From positions 1 to 62,879 of the forward strand of contig BNUH01000008.1 in the NCBI GenBank assembly GCA_025997215.1: 62,879 bases of DNA. The letters run 5' to 3'. Under the pieces are notes generated by a model that was given only the letters and a program-made list of their open reading frames with translations, searched no databases and had not been told where the DNA came from. This document shows positions 34,830-42,686 of the stretch, one piece after another. The translations under genes were made by a program, and so were the position numbers. Every line of letters starts with the position of its first letter. The first letter of the stretch is position 1. The stretch comes from Clostridia bacterium (GTDB lineage: Bacteria; Bacillota_A; Clostridia; Christensenellales; Aristaeellaceae).

Positions 34830-36377
34830 ATGTCAAAATATTCAGAGGAACTGACCTACGGCTTTACCAAGACAGCCGCGCCTCCGGTTCGCGAGACCCG
34901 CATCGGCGTATGCTCAGCATACTGCGGCACATGCGGCAGCCTGAAATGCGACGTGCAGGCCGGATGCGCGCAGCTGCAGCGGCGCAAGTTCGACCAGAGT
35001 GCCGGCTGCCAACTAAATCTCGCGTGCGGTATCGTCTCGTCATTCACAAATGTTGTGATGATCACCCACTCACCGCTGGGCTGCAACTCGCGGTATCTCG
35101 CGATGGCTGGCATGCGCCGGACGATGCGTGCGTCAAAGGGCAAATCTGATGAGGAATTCGTATGGCTGCATACGAACATGGATGAGCTGGACGTCGTGCA
35201 GGGCGGTATCGAGAAGCTGCGCCGTGCGATCCTATACGCCGAAAAGGAGTTCCATCCGGATGCGATCGTCGTCGCGAACGGCTGCGTGCCCGGCATCATC
35301 GGCGATGATATCGACACCTTGATCGACGAGCTGCAGGATCAGTTGTCTGCTAAGCTGGTGCCTGTTCATTGCGAAGGGTTCAAGAGCCGATATGTCGCGT
35401 CTGGATACGACAGCGCCTATCACGGCGTGCTGCGCAATCTCATCGATCCCATCGATCGTTATGACAACGTGCTGACCAGCACGGGCGGCAACCGCGATGA
35501 ATCCCGCGAGAAGGACAGCTTTCGCCGCAGCCGCACGGTCAATCTGTTTAACGTCGGCTCCAACAGCAACGGCGACGAGGTAGAGCTGTGCCGTATAGTC
35601 AGCGCCATCGGACTGCTGCCGCGATTCTTGCCGCTGCACGCGTCGCTGGATGATCTTCGGACGATCAACGAAGCCGCGCTCAATGTGTCGGTGTGTGCCA
35701 CGCATGACGACTATCTGCTGGGCCACTTGCGTGAACGGTTCGGCACGCCATATATTATCGACACGCTGCCGATAGGCATCAAGAATACAAACATCTGGCT
35801 AAGGAAAATCGCCGAACACTTCCATCTGGAAGAGGTGGCGGAGCGCGTTATCAAGCTGGAGAACGCCCAGCTTAACGAGGCGCTGGAGCCGCTTAAGAAA
35901 AACTTGAAGGGCAAGCGCGTCTTTGTAGGCGGCGGCGAGACGCGCATCCTGACGACTGCGGAGTTCTTCTACTCGCTGGGCATGGAGCTGGTCGGGGTGA
36001 AGGCACACAACGTCGATCGGTTTGTTGAGGATATTCTGGAGGATGTGACGGATGAGAGTTTGTTCATAGAGGTAGCGGCGGGCATGCCGGCCGAAGAGTT
36101 GAACATCTTAAGCAGGTTGAAGCCGGATCTATACTGCGGGCACGCCGGTGCGAACGGCTGGGTAACGCGCCTGGGCATACCGAACCTGCCGTTATTCGGG
36201 CAAAGCCTTAACTATATGGGATACTCCGGCGCGTTTGAGCTGGCGCGCAAAGCCGACAAGATTCTGCGTAATACGAATTTTACCCGGAATATATCCCGCA
36301 ACGTGGGGCTGCCGCTAAGCCGGAAGTGGTTTGACAGCGACGTCAAGGATAACATAAAGGAGAGTGAATCAGCGTGA
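34830..36377 (+). CDS. Nitrogenase-like component 1 subunit, NifD-like, with extra Cys-rich N-terminus
   Basis: The 515-residue protein has the NifD P-cluster ligands Cys60 ([11 protein letters not shown]), Cys85 ([11 protein letters not shown]) and Cys152 ([13 protein letters not shown]). Cys289 ([12 protein letters not shown]) aligns with FeMo-co ligand alpha-Cys275 through the flanking [14 protein letters not shown] block. At the place of alpha-His442 (MHSWDYSGPYHG) it reads [13 protein letters not shown], so the His is absent. Ahead of the fold is an unusual cysteine cluster, Cys28, 32, 35, 40 and 46 ([13 protein letters not shown]...C). Together this suggests a NifB-derived cofactor held by Cys without homocitrate-type ligation, i.e. 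not a N2 reductase. An AAAGGAGAG site precedes the ATG. Confidence 0.88.
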   Translation: MSKYSEELTYGFTKTAAPPVRETRIGVCSAYCGTCGSLKCDVQAGCAQLQRRKFDQSAGCQLNLACGIVSSFTNVVMITHSPLGCNSRYLAMAGMRRTMRASKGKSDEEFVWLHTNMDELDVVQGGIEKLRRAILYAEKEFHPDAIVVANGCVPGIIGDDIDTLIDELQDQLSAKLVPVHCEGFKSRYVASGYDSAYHGVLRNLIDPIDRYDNVLTSTGGNRDESREKDSFRRSRTVNLFNVGSNSNGDEVELCRIVSAIGLLPRFLPLHASLDDLRTINEAALNVSVCATHDDYLLGHLRERFGTPYIIDTLPIGIKNTNIWLRKIAEHFHLEEVAERVIKLENAQLNEALEPLKKNLKGKRVFVGGGETRILTTAEFFYSLGMELVGVKAHNVDRFVEDILEDVTDESLFIEVAAGMPAEELNILSRLKPDLYCGHAGANGWVTRLGIPNLPLFGQSLNYMGYSGAFELARKADKILRNTNFTRNISRNVGLPLSRKWFDSDVKDNIKESESA

Positions 36378-37339
36378 GCCGTGTTGTAGATAATCTGGTC
36401 GAATTGATCGGCGACACCCCGTTGCTGCGCTCGCATGCGTTTGCCGCGATCGCGGGGTTGAGCGACGGCGAGCTGCTATTCAAGCTGGAGTATTTCAATC
36501 CGCTGGGCAGCGTCAAAGATCGCATTGCTCACTCGATGATTCGGGACGCCGAGGAACGGGGAACCATCAACAGCGAGAGCGTGCTGATCGAGCCAAGCTC
36601 CGGCAATACCGGCGTCGGCCTGGCGTTTGTCGCGGCGGCCAAAGGTTACCGCCTGATAATCGTTATGCCGGATACCATGAGCATCGAGCGGCGGCTACTG
36701 TTAAAGGCGCTGGGCGCGGAGCTGGTGCTCACCCCCGGCGCGCAGGGGATGAAGGGCGCAATCCGCAAATCGGAGGAGCTCCTCTCGCAGGTGAAGAACA
36801 GCGTCGTCCTGCAGCAATTCGACAACCCAGCGAATCCTAAGATTCATAAGGAAACCACCGGCCCTGAAATATGGGATGCGACGGGCGGGCGGATAGATAT
36901 TCTGGTATCGGGAGTGGGTACCGGCGGTACGATCACGGGCGCGGGCGAATACCTCAAGTCGAAGAAAGCATCTATTGAATTGGTGGCGGTCGAGCCGTTC
37001 TCCTCTCCCGTTCTGTCAGGCGGTGTACCCTCGCCGCACAAGATACAAGGGATTGGCGCGGGGTTCTTCCCCAAGGTGCTCGACCTTTCCATCATCAGCG
37101 AGATATATAAGGTGCAGGATGCGGAAGCGCTGGATACGGCGCGGCTGCTCGCAAGGGTGGAAGGCCTGTTGGTGGGGATATCCAGCGGTGCCGCGGCTTT
37201 CGCGGCCGCACGCGTAGCGAAGCGTCCTGAAAACAAGGGAAAAGTCGTCGTCGCTGTGCTGCCGGATACAGGCGAGCGGTACCTTTCAACCGACCTGTTC
37301 AAGGATATACCGGATGAAAAGAGTAAGTATTGGTATTAA
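36374..37339 (+). CDS. cysK: Cysteine synthase (O-acetylserine sulfhydrylase)
   Basis: A 321-residue fold-type II PLP enzyme. The Schiff-base Lys is in [11 protein letters not shown], the substrate loop is [14 protein letters not shown], the phosphate-binding loop [18 protein letters not shown], and the C-terminal [11 protein letters not shown] is typical of CysK/CysM. It makes cysteine from O-acetylserine and sulfide; some relatives accept thiosulfate or thiols. The GTG start overlaps the TGA of the NifD-like gene (GTGA), so its translation is coupled to the reductase. That placement suggests that the reductase product is sulfide or a thiol captured by this enzyme. Confidence 0.93.
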   Translation: MSRVVDNLVELIGDTPLLRSHAFAAIAGLSDGELLFKLEYFNPLGSVKDRIAHSMIRDAEERGTINSESVLIEPSSGNTGVGLAFVAAAKGYRLIIVMPDTMSIERRLLLKALGAELVLTPGAQGMKGAIRKSEELLSQVKNSVVLQQFDNPANPKIHKETTGPEIWDATGGRIDILVSGVGTGGTITGAGEYLKSKKASIELVAVEPFSSPVLSGGVPSPHKIQGIGAGFFPKVLDLSIISEIYKVQDAEALDTARLLARVEGLLVGISSGAAAFAAARVAKRPENKGKVVVAVLPDTGERYLSTDLFKDIPDEKSKYWY

Positions 37340-37351
37340 GAGGATGCTAGT

Positions 37352-39160
37352 ATGACGTACCGCATCGCCATTGGCACACTGGATGGCAAGACCGTCACGG
37401 AACACTTTGGCCAATGCAAGCAAGCGCTGATTCTTGATATATCGCAGGAGACGGGCGAAACGTTAGAGGTAGAGACACGCTTGCTGAATCCAAGCCCTGG
37501 ATGCGGCGCGGGTCATGACGACAACCGCATCGCCGCGAAAGCCGAAGCGTTGTCGGATTGCCACGTGATATTGATGGCGCGCGTCGGCGGTCAGAGCGAG
37601 AAACAGTTGATCCATAGGGGATTCATCGTACTCTCGCATGAAGGCCCGCTGGAGGCTGCTCTCACCCGAATTAAGAAGGCTTATAAAAGCAGGGTTTTCT
37701 ATTTGGGGGCGTGGGGGGCGGTATCGCCCACCACAACCAATCATAAGAAAAGGAGCGAACTTGATATGACGGAAGCCATCATACCAAGCGCAGCCAAACC
37801 ATCGGTAAAGATAACCGCAGACCGGACGGAAACGGCAGCCGCGCGGTTTGATCTTCGGATGCTGATGCCATTGGCCGCGCTGTTGGTATCGCTGATATTG
37901 GAGTTGACGCTGCCCAATCATCCTAAATTGCGCAACCCGGACTACCGACAGTTTCAAGTACTGCTCATAGGGTTGTTTGTATTGTTTGGAACGCTCATAG
38001 CGACGGCAGTATTCGAGCCGAATATCAGGAAAGCCGCGTCTCATCCGGCAGCGCTAAGCGTGGCGTCGCTCATACTGCTGGGGTATGTGTTTGGATACAT
38101 GGGGCGTTTCGCGCAAAGTAATTATCGAGGGTTCGAGATCCTGATCGCTGTGATTGCCTTCGCGTTAGCGGCGGTGTCTGCCGCACGATGGTTCGTCAAA
38201 TCCTTCCGCGCTCGGTTTGCCAGCCCGGGTGCGGTCACCGGCGCGCTATTCCTTACGCTCCTGATAATTATTCTCAACCATGATGCGTTAGCGGAGGTCT
38301 CGGCAACGGTCAGATCCATTGAAACCGCAATGATCGTAATCATTGTGCTGGGCCTTGCGGTCGGTCTGACATTGATATTGGTGAAAAGCCTAAGAATATC
38401 GCTGACGCGGCGGGGCTGGTTCATAGCCGCACTGGTACTGCTCCTGGGTTTGCTGAATGTGGTGACAGCGAAACTGCTGTTGCTGCCGCAGATCTATTTT
38501 CCCAGCTTGTCGCGAGTGATCCATGTGTATGAGGAAGAATTCGCCTTCCTGTTCCTGCAGTGCCTAATCAGTTCGTTCGTATTGCTGATACAGGGCGTGC
38601 TGACGGGCGTGGTGGTCGGCGTCGTGACGGGCGTGCTCGTCGGTTGGAGCCAGCGGTGGAATTACTGGCTGAATCCATTCGTGCGGATATTGGGGCCTAT
38701 CCCCACGTCCACCTGGATACCGCTGGCGTTGGTGGCCTTCTCAACGCCACGGAGCGCCGCCGTATTCGTCATAGCCTTTGGCGTGTGGTTCCAGATATCC
38801 ATCCTGACTGCGTCCGGGATTATGAACGTTAAGAACACCTATTACGAAGTCTCATCCACGCTGGGCGCGACGAGTATGCAAAACCTGTTCCGCATCGCGA
38901 TACCGGATGCGCTGCCCTCTATCTTCCTCGGTCTGTTCAACGCCACCTGTTCATCGTTCGCCGCGCTGGTCGTCGCGGAGATGCTGGGCGTCAAGAACGG
39001 CATCGGCTGGTACATCAACTGGCAAAAGGAAATGCTGTCGTATCCTGGCGTATACGCGGGGCTGATCATCATAGCGGGCTTCTGCTACCTGTTTATCACG
39101 ATTCAATTCAAGCTGCGTGACAGGCTGCTAAGCTGGCAGAAGGGCGTGATAAAATGGTAA
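37352..39160 (+). CDS. NifX domain in frame with an ABC permease (sulfonate/nitrate type) with extra N-terminal helices
   Basis: The open frame has 602 codons. Residues 1-110 are a NifX-type domain (YRIAIGTLDGKTVTEHFGQC, CGAGHDDNRIAAKAEALSDC). A linker (about 111-138) leads to Met139, at 37766 behind its own AAGGAG, where a 464-residue permease could start. That permease has about seven N-terminal helices (residues 166-375) not found in SsuC/TauC, and then the core BPD domain with EAA loop STLGATSMQNLFRIAIPDALP. The linker contains runs of five and six G. Removing one G would end NifX at a TGA overlapping the permease ATG as ATGA, the usual junction here, so the fusion may reflect an indel or sequencing error. 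Confidence 0.8.
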   Translation: MTYRIAIGTLDGKTVTEHFGQCKQALILDISQETGETLEVETRLLNPSPGCGAGHDDNRIAAKAEALSDCHVILMARVGGQSEKQLIHRGFIVLSHEGPLEAALTRIKKAYKSRVFYLGAWGAVSPTTTNHKKRSELDMTEAIIPSAAKPSVKITADRTETAAARFDLRMLMPLAALLVSLILELTLPNHPKLRNPDYRQFQVLLIGLFVLFGTLIATAVFEPNIRKAASHPAALSVASLILLGYVFGYMGRFAQSNYRGFEILIAVIAFALAAVSAARWFVKSFRARFASPGAVTGALFLTLLIIILNHDALAEVSATVRSIETAMIVIIVLGLAVGLTLILVKSLRISLTRRGWFIAALVLLLGLLNVVTAKLLLLPQIYFPSLSRVIHVYEEEFAFLFLQCLISSFVLLIQGVLTGVVVGVVTGVLVGWSQRWNYWLNPFVRILGPIPTSTWIPLALVAFSTPRSAAVFVIAFGVWFQISILTASGIMNVKNTYYEVSSTLGATSMQNLFRIAIPDALPSIFLGLFNATCSSFAALVVAEMLGVKNGIGWYINWQKEMLSYPGVYAGLIIIAGFCYLFITIQFKLRDRLLSWQKGVIKW

Positions 39161-39975
39161 ATTATGCAAATCGCTCCTCACGCCGAACCGGAGCCATCAA
39201 CGCTGTAGACGTCGGCAAGGTGTTCCTAACTCCCGATGAGGAAGAGGTCGTCGCGCTGTCCAACCTGTCATTATCCATACAGCCCGGCGAATTCGTCAGT
39301 CTGATTGGCCCGTCCGGGTGCGGCAAGTCCACGTTCCTCCGTCTCGTCGCGGGTTTGATTCAACCCTCGCACGGTTCGCTGTCACTGGATGATGAGGTCA
39401 TAACGGGTACGAGCGCGACGCGCGGACTGGTGTTTCAAGATCCCACGCTGTTCCCATGGTTGAACGTATACGACAATGTCGCGTATGGCTTGAAGATTCG
39501 TCGCGTGTTTAAGGATCGTCGGGGCGACGTGCAGAGATTCATCGATTTGGTTGGGCTGACGGGGTTTGAATCCTCATACCCGCACCACCTGTCCGGCGGC
39601 ATGGCGCAGCGCGCGTCGCTGGCCCGCGCGTTGGTCAATGAACCCGCCGTTCTCCTGCTGGATGAGCCGCTCGGCGCACTGGACGCGTTCACCCGAATGA
39701 ATATGCAGGATGAGATACTGCGCATATGGACGGAACGCGGCACCACCATGATCATGGTGACGCACGATGTGGATGAAGCGATATACATGGCCGATCGGGT
39801 CTTTGTGATGACGCCGCGCCCGGCCAAGATCGAGCAGGTGATCGACGTTGAGATCGGCCGCAATCCGAATCATGGCCGCAGCCGCGACGACCTGGATTTC
39901 CTGAAGCTGCGCGCCAAGATTCTGCAGATACTCCACTTTACTGGACAAAGGCGGGAGCTGGAGTACCACCTGTGA
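39154..39975 (+). CDS. ABC transporter ATP-binding protein (SsuB/TauB/NrtD-like)
   Basis: A 273-residue ATPase: Walker A GPSGCGKSTFLRLVAGL, FQDPTLFPWLNVYDNVAYGL (Q-loop, typical of SsuB/TauB), signature HLSGGMAQRASLARALVNEP, Walker B LLLDEPLGALDAFTR, switch MVTHDVDEAIYMADRV. Start ATG overlaps the permease stop by 7 bp. With the adjacent permease and SsuA-like binding protein it forms an importer of the sulfonate/nitrate/taurine class; a sulfur compound fits the context best. Confidence 0.93.
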   Translation: MVNYANRSSRRTGAINAVDVGKVFLTPDEEEVVALSNLSLSIQPGEFVSLIGPSGCGKSTFLRLVAGLIQPSHGSLSLDDEVITGTSATRGLVFQDPTLFPWLNVYDNVAYGLKIRRVFKDRRGDVQRFIDLVGLTGFESSYPHHLSGGMAQRASLARALVNEPAVLLLDEPLGALDAFTRMNMQDEILRIWTERGTTMIMVTHDVDEAIYMADRVFVMTPRPAKIEQVIDVEIGRNPNHGRSRDDLDFLKLRAKILQILHFTGQRRELEYHL

Positions 39976-40031
39976 CAAACGCCAAAGGCGTTTGCGATAA
40001 ACCTAAACCCCATTAGAAAGGAAGGGACATC

Positions 40032-41129
40032 ATGAACACCAAGAAACTGATTTCCGCATTACTGGCCGCCGCGCTGCTGTTGAGCTTCTGTTCAATCGCG
40101 CTGACCGAGACGGTCGATCCCATCAACGGCGAAACGCCGTACAAGGTGAAGGTTCTATACGGCACTGGTCTGTGCGGCGTGCCGTTCCACGTAGCCAAGC
40201 AGCTGGGCTTCTTCGAGGCTGAAGGGCTGGTGGAAGGTGTGGATTATGAATTCTTCAAGAGCGATACGGCTCAAAACGAGCTTTTCGCGACCGGGAACCT
40301 GGATGTCGGCAACGCGCTGCTGGCCTCGAAGCTAGCGCCGCTGGACAACGGCCTCGAAGTGAAAACCGTCGCGGGTTTGCACACGGGCTGCATCCAGATC
40401 CTTGGCAGCGTCGAGGGCGCGGTCCAGAGCATTGAGGATCTTCGCGGCAAGAAGATTGGCGTGAGCGCACTCGCATCGTCCGGCCATATCCTAACCCAGC
40501 GCGTTCTGTCGAATGCTGGCATCGGTGTAACAGCGCAGGACGCTGAAGTCGAGTTCCTGGTATTCACATCGGCCGAGCTGCCGCTGGTGCTTCAGAACGG
40601 AGCTGTGGATGCGATCGTTACCGAGGATCCCACCGCTAGCACACTGATTGCGGATGGTGTGGCCGTCAGCCTGTACAACTACGGTGTATCCGAGTATCTG
40701 CATGACGAGTATTGCTGCACGCTGTGGGTCACGGCGGAAGCGTTGGAGAAATATCCCTATCAGATCGGCCGCGTGGTGAACGCGATCCTGAAGGCCAGCG
40801 CCTGGGTAGACGCGAACCGCCATCTAGCCATCGATATCCAGATGGAGAACGGCTGGAATCCAAACGGCGCGGAAGGCAAGCGCGAGTACGCTTACACGGC
40901 GATCGACAACTTCACATATCTGCCGTCGGTCAGCGGCGCGCAAGAGGCGTTAACGCGCAATATCCTGGAGATGCAGGAACTGGGCCTGGTAAAGCCGGAG
41001 ACCGACGCGGCTGCCTTAGCTGAATACGCGTTCTTCGCGCTGCCAAACGTACCCGACACCTACATCGGCCAGGACATCGTGCCGCCGCTGGATCCCTACC
41101 AATTCGTCAGCACGCCAAAGCCGGAGTAA
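40032..41129 (+). CDS. ABC transporter substrate-binding protein (SsuA/NMT1-like)
   Basis: A 365-residue secreted protein with a Sec signal (MNTKKLISALLAAALLLSFC, then SIALTE). The Cys at position 20 is not in a good lipobox (LSFC). The mature part has the NMT1/SsuA pattern: VKVLYGTGLCGVPFHVAKQLGFFEAEGL, NLDVGNALLASKLAPLDNG, DLRGKKIGVSALASSGHIL, AVDAIVTEDPTAS. It has five or more cysteines, unusual in this family. It is the last gene of the NFL operon and should capture the substrate that the NifDK-like enzyme finally reduces. The natural ligand is unknown; sulfonates or thioethers are inferred from neighbours. Confidence 0.88.
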   Translation: MNTKKLISALLAAALLLSFCSIALTETVDPINGETPYKVKVLYGTGLCGVPFHVAKQLGFFEAEGLVEGVDYEFFKSDTAQNELFATGNLDVGNALLASKLAPLDNGLEVKTVAGLHTGCIQILGSVEGAVQSIEDLRGKKIGVSALASSGHILTQRVLSNAGIGVTAQDAEVEFLVFTSAELPLVLQNGAVDAIVTEDPTASTLIADGVAVSLYNYGVSEYLHDEYCCTLWVTAEALEKYPYQIGRVVNAILKASAWVDANRHLAIDIQMENGWNPNGAEGKREYAYTAIDNFTYLPSVSGAQEALTRNILEMQELGLVKPETDAAALAEYAFFALPNVPDTYIGQDIVPPLDPYQFVSTPKPE

Positions 41130-41172
41130 TCCACACTGCCAATGCGCTCGAATGCGTTCAAAAGCGTTCGAA

Positions 41173-41203
41173 AGCGTCCCATGACACACTGTCATGGGAC
41201 GCT
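41173..41203 (+). terminator. Terminator hairpin of the NFL operon
   Basis: AGCGTCCCATGACA (41173-41186) and TGTCATGGGACGCT (41190-41203) form a perfect 14-bp stem with loop CAC. The T tract after it is short (CGCTTTG). A GCGTTCGAAAGC-type imperfect direct repeat precedes it. Confidence 0.75.
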
Positions 41204-41298
41204 CGCTTTGTATGCTAGTTATCGCGATTACACCTTCGCCCCTCGACTAACGCACATAAAAAACCCTTGAAAACCAACCGTCCTCAAGGGCCTTCAAA

Positions 41299-41375
41299 TG
41301 GTAGCGGCGATCCGATTTGAACGGATGACACTCCGGGTATGAACCGAATGCTCTGGCCAACTGAGCTACGCCGCC
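41299..41375 (-). tRNA. tRNA-Met (CAU), elongator type
   Basis: The inverse strand folds into a standard cloverleaf: acceptor GGCGGCG/CGCCGCT, D-arm with AGCTCAGTTGG, anticodon loop TTCATAC on a TTCGG/CCGGA stem, T-loop TTCAAAT, discriminator A and an encoded CCA. The paired first base and the resemblance to GGCGGCGUAGCUC-type genes point to elongator Met rather than initiator; a lysidine-modified Ile tRNA is less likely. Confidence 0.92.
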
Positions 41376-41478
41376 GCGTCGCATCCGCTCCTTTGGGAAG
41401 GGGACTTGCGTCCCCCTCCCAACCTCCCCCCCGGGGGTTGGGTACGACGGGGGGACGGGGTTGCGAGGAGCGGATGGC
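41376..41478. repeat. GC-rich structured repeat (family 3) between the two Met tRNAs
   Basis: It begins GCGTCGCATCCGCTCCTTTG and continues with GGGGAC...GTCCCC and CCAACC...GGTTGG stems, then closes with AGGAGCGGATGGC. The CATCCGCTCCT and AGGAGCGGATG ends are inverse complements, so the spacer between the tRNAs can fold as one long hairpin. The first half recurs at 58991-59061 between rpoB and rpoC. Confidence 0.75.
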
Positions 41479-41500
41479 TTTGCATACTGTGTATGCGCTA

Positions 41501-41577
<77 letters not shown>

Positions 41578-41605
41578 ACGATTGGAATTCTCTGGCGCGT
41601 CGTTA

Positions 41606-41634
41606 ATCATAACATGGCGTTGGGTGCTTGTCAA
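41606..41634 (-). promoter_or_regulatory. Promoter of the fMet-Met tRNA unit
   Basis: On the minus strand TTGACA (41634-41629), 17-bp spacer, TATGAT (41611-41606), about 25 bp before the fMet gene. Confidence 0.75.
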
Positions 41635-41731
41635 CCCTTTTTTCACCTTTTTTCAGATCAAACTTGTAAAAATTCGCGCGGTGTGGTACTCTTTGTTGGA
41701 TGAGGACAAATTAACCGGCGGGGTAATAGTT

Positions 41732-42637
41732 ATGAAACTTGGCATAAGTTCCTATTGTCTGGATTCGCTGATCCAATCCGGCAAGCTGACACTGCGCGCT
41801 GCTATCGACTGGGCCGTGCGCCAAGGCGCGGAGCTGCTGGAGTTGGTGCCGTTTGCCTTTACGTTTGAAACGGATAGCGGTAATATTAATTATGACGCGA
41901 TAGCGGATGTGCGCCGCTGGGCCGCCGACGCCGGGATCGAGTTGGCCAACTACTCCGTGCTGGCCGATCTGTGCAAGGACGATCCGCGCGAATTGGCTGC
42001 CGAGATTGGCCGCGTTAAGCGCCACATAGACATAGCCGCCGCGCTGGGCTTGCGGTGCATGCGCCACGACATCAGTGCGTTCCGCCGTCCGCGCGGTCAG
42101 AATGGCGTGGCTGAATTCGATCGGCTGCTGCCCCAGATGGCCGACGCTGCGGGCGAACTGGCCGACCATGCCGCCGCCTGCGGAGTGACTACGCTCGTTG
42201 AGAATCACGGATTCTTTGTGAATGGATGCGATCGGATTGAGCGGCTTATCCGCGCGGTGGATCGGCCCAACTTCGCGCTGTTGCTCGACACGGGGAACAT
42301 CGCATGCGTGGATGAGATTCCCGAGGTCGGCGCGTTGAGGTTGACGCCGCTTGCGAAGATGATCCACTTGAAGGATTTTTATATAAGAAGAACGGATCCC
42401 GGCGACGCGCACGACTTCGACTGCGCGGGCAGCTGGTTTCAGACGCAGGCGGGGCGGTATCTGCGCGGCTCGATACTGGGGCAGGGCGACTTGGATATCG
42501 TTGAGATATTGAGCGCGGTCAAGCATAGCGGTTATGATGGGGCCATCGCTATAGAGTTTGAAGGGTTGGAGGAACCTCAGTACGCCACTAAGGTTTCACT
42601 GGATAACGCCCGAAGGTTTTGGGATAGTATTGTTTAA
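41732..42637 (+). CDS. Sugar phosphate isomerase/epimerase (AP endonuclease 2-like TIM barrel)
   Basis: The biological start is probably ATG 41732, behind GGCGGGG, giving 301 residues; the frame is open further upstream but overlaps the tRNAs. The sequence has xylose-isomerase-like TIM-barrel features: MKLGISSYCLDSLIQSG, ELLELVPFAF, LANYSVLADLC, TTLVENHGFF (Glu metal ligand), FALLLDTGNI (Asp/His region) and KMIHLKDFYIR, with a final AIEFEGLEEP. Members isomerise or epimerise keto sugars or inosose; the substrate is not predictable here. It precedes lepA by 49 bp. Confidence 0.85.
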   Translation: MKLGISSYCLDSLIQSGKLTLRAAIDWAVRQGAELLELVPFAFTFETDSGNINYDAIADVRRWAADAGIELANYSVLADLCKDDPRELAAEIGRVKRHIDIAAALGLRCMRHDISAFRRPRGQNGVAEFDRLLPQMADAAGELADHAAACGVTTLVENHGFFVNGCDRIERLIRAVDRPNFALLLDTGNIACVDEIPEVGALRLTPLAKMIHLKDFYIRRTDPGDAHDFDCAGSWFQTQAGRYLRGSILGQGDLDIVEILSAVKHSGYDGAIAIEFEGLEEPQYATKVSLDNARRFWDSIV

Positions 42638-42686
42638 CGAATAGTTTAACGTATAATTGGTTAATGCATTCGCAGGAGGTACAATC

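Noticed and set aside
30817..36377. Reading the nif-like genes as a nitrogen-fixation system
   Set aside because: NifD lacks the FeMo-co His, NifE/N/V and Mo genes are absent, K precedes D, and the neighbours are sulfur genes. A nitrogenase-like enzyme of other function is the better reading.
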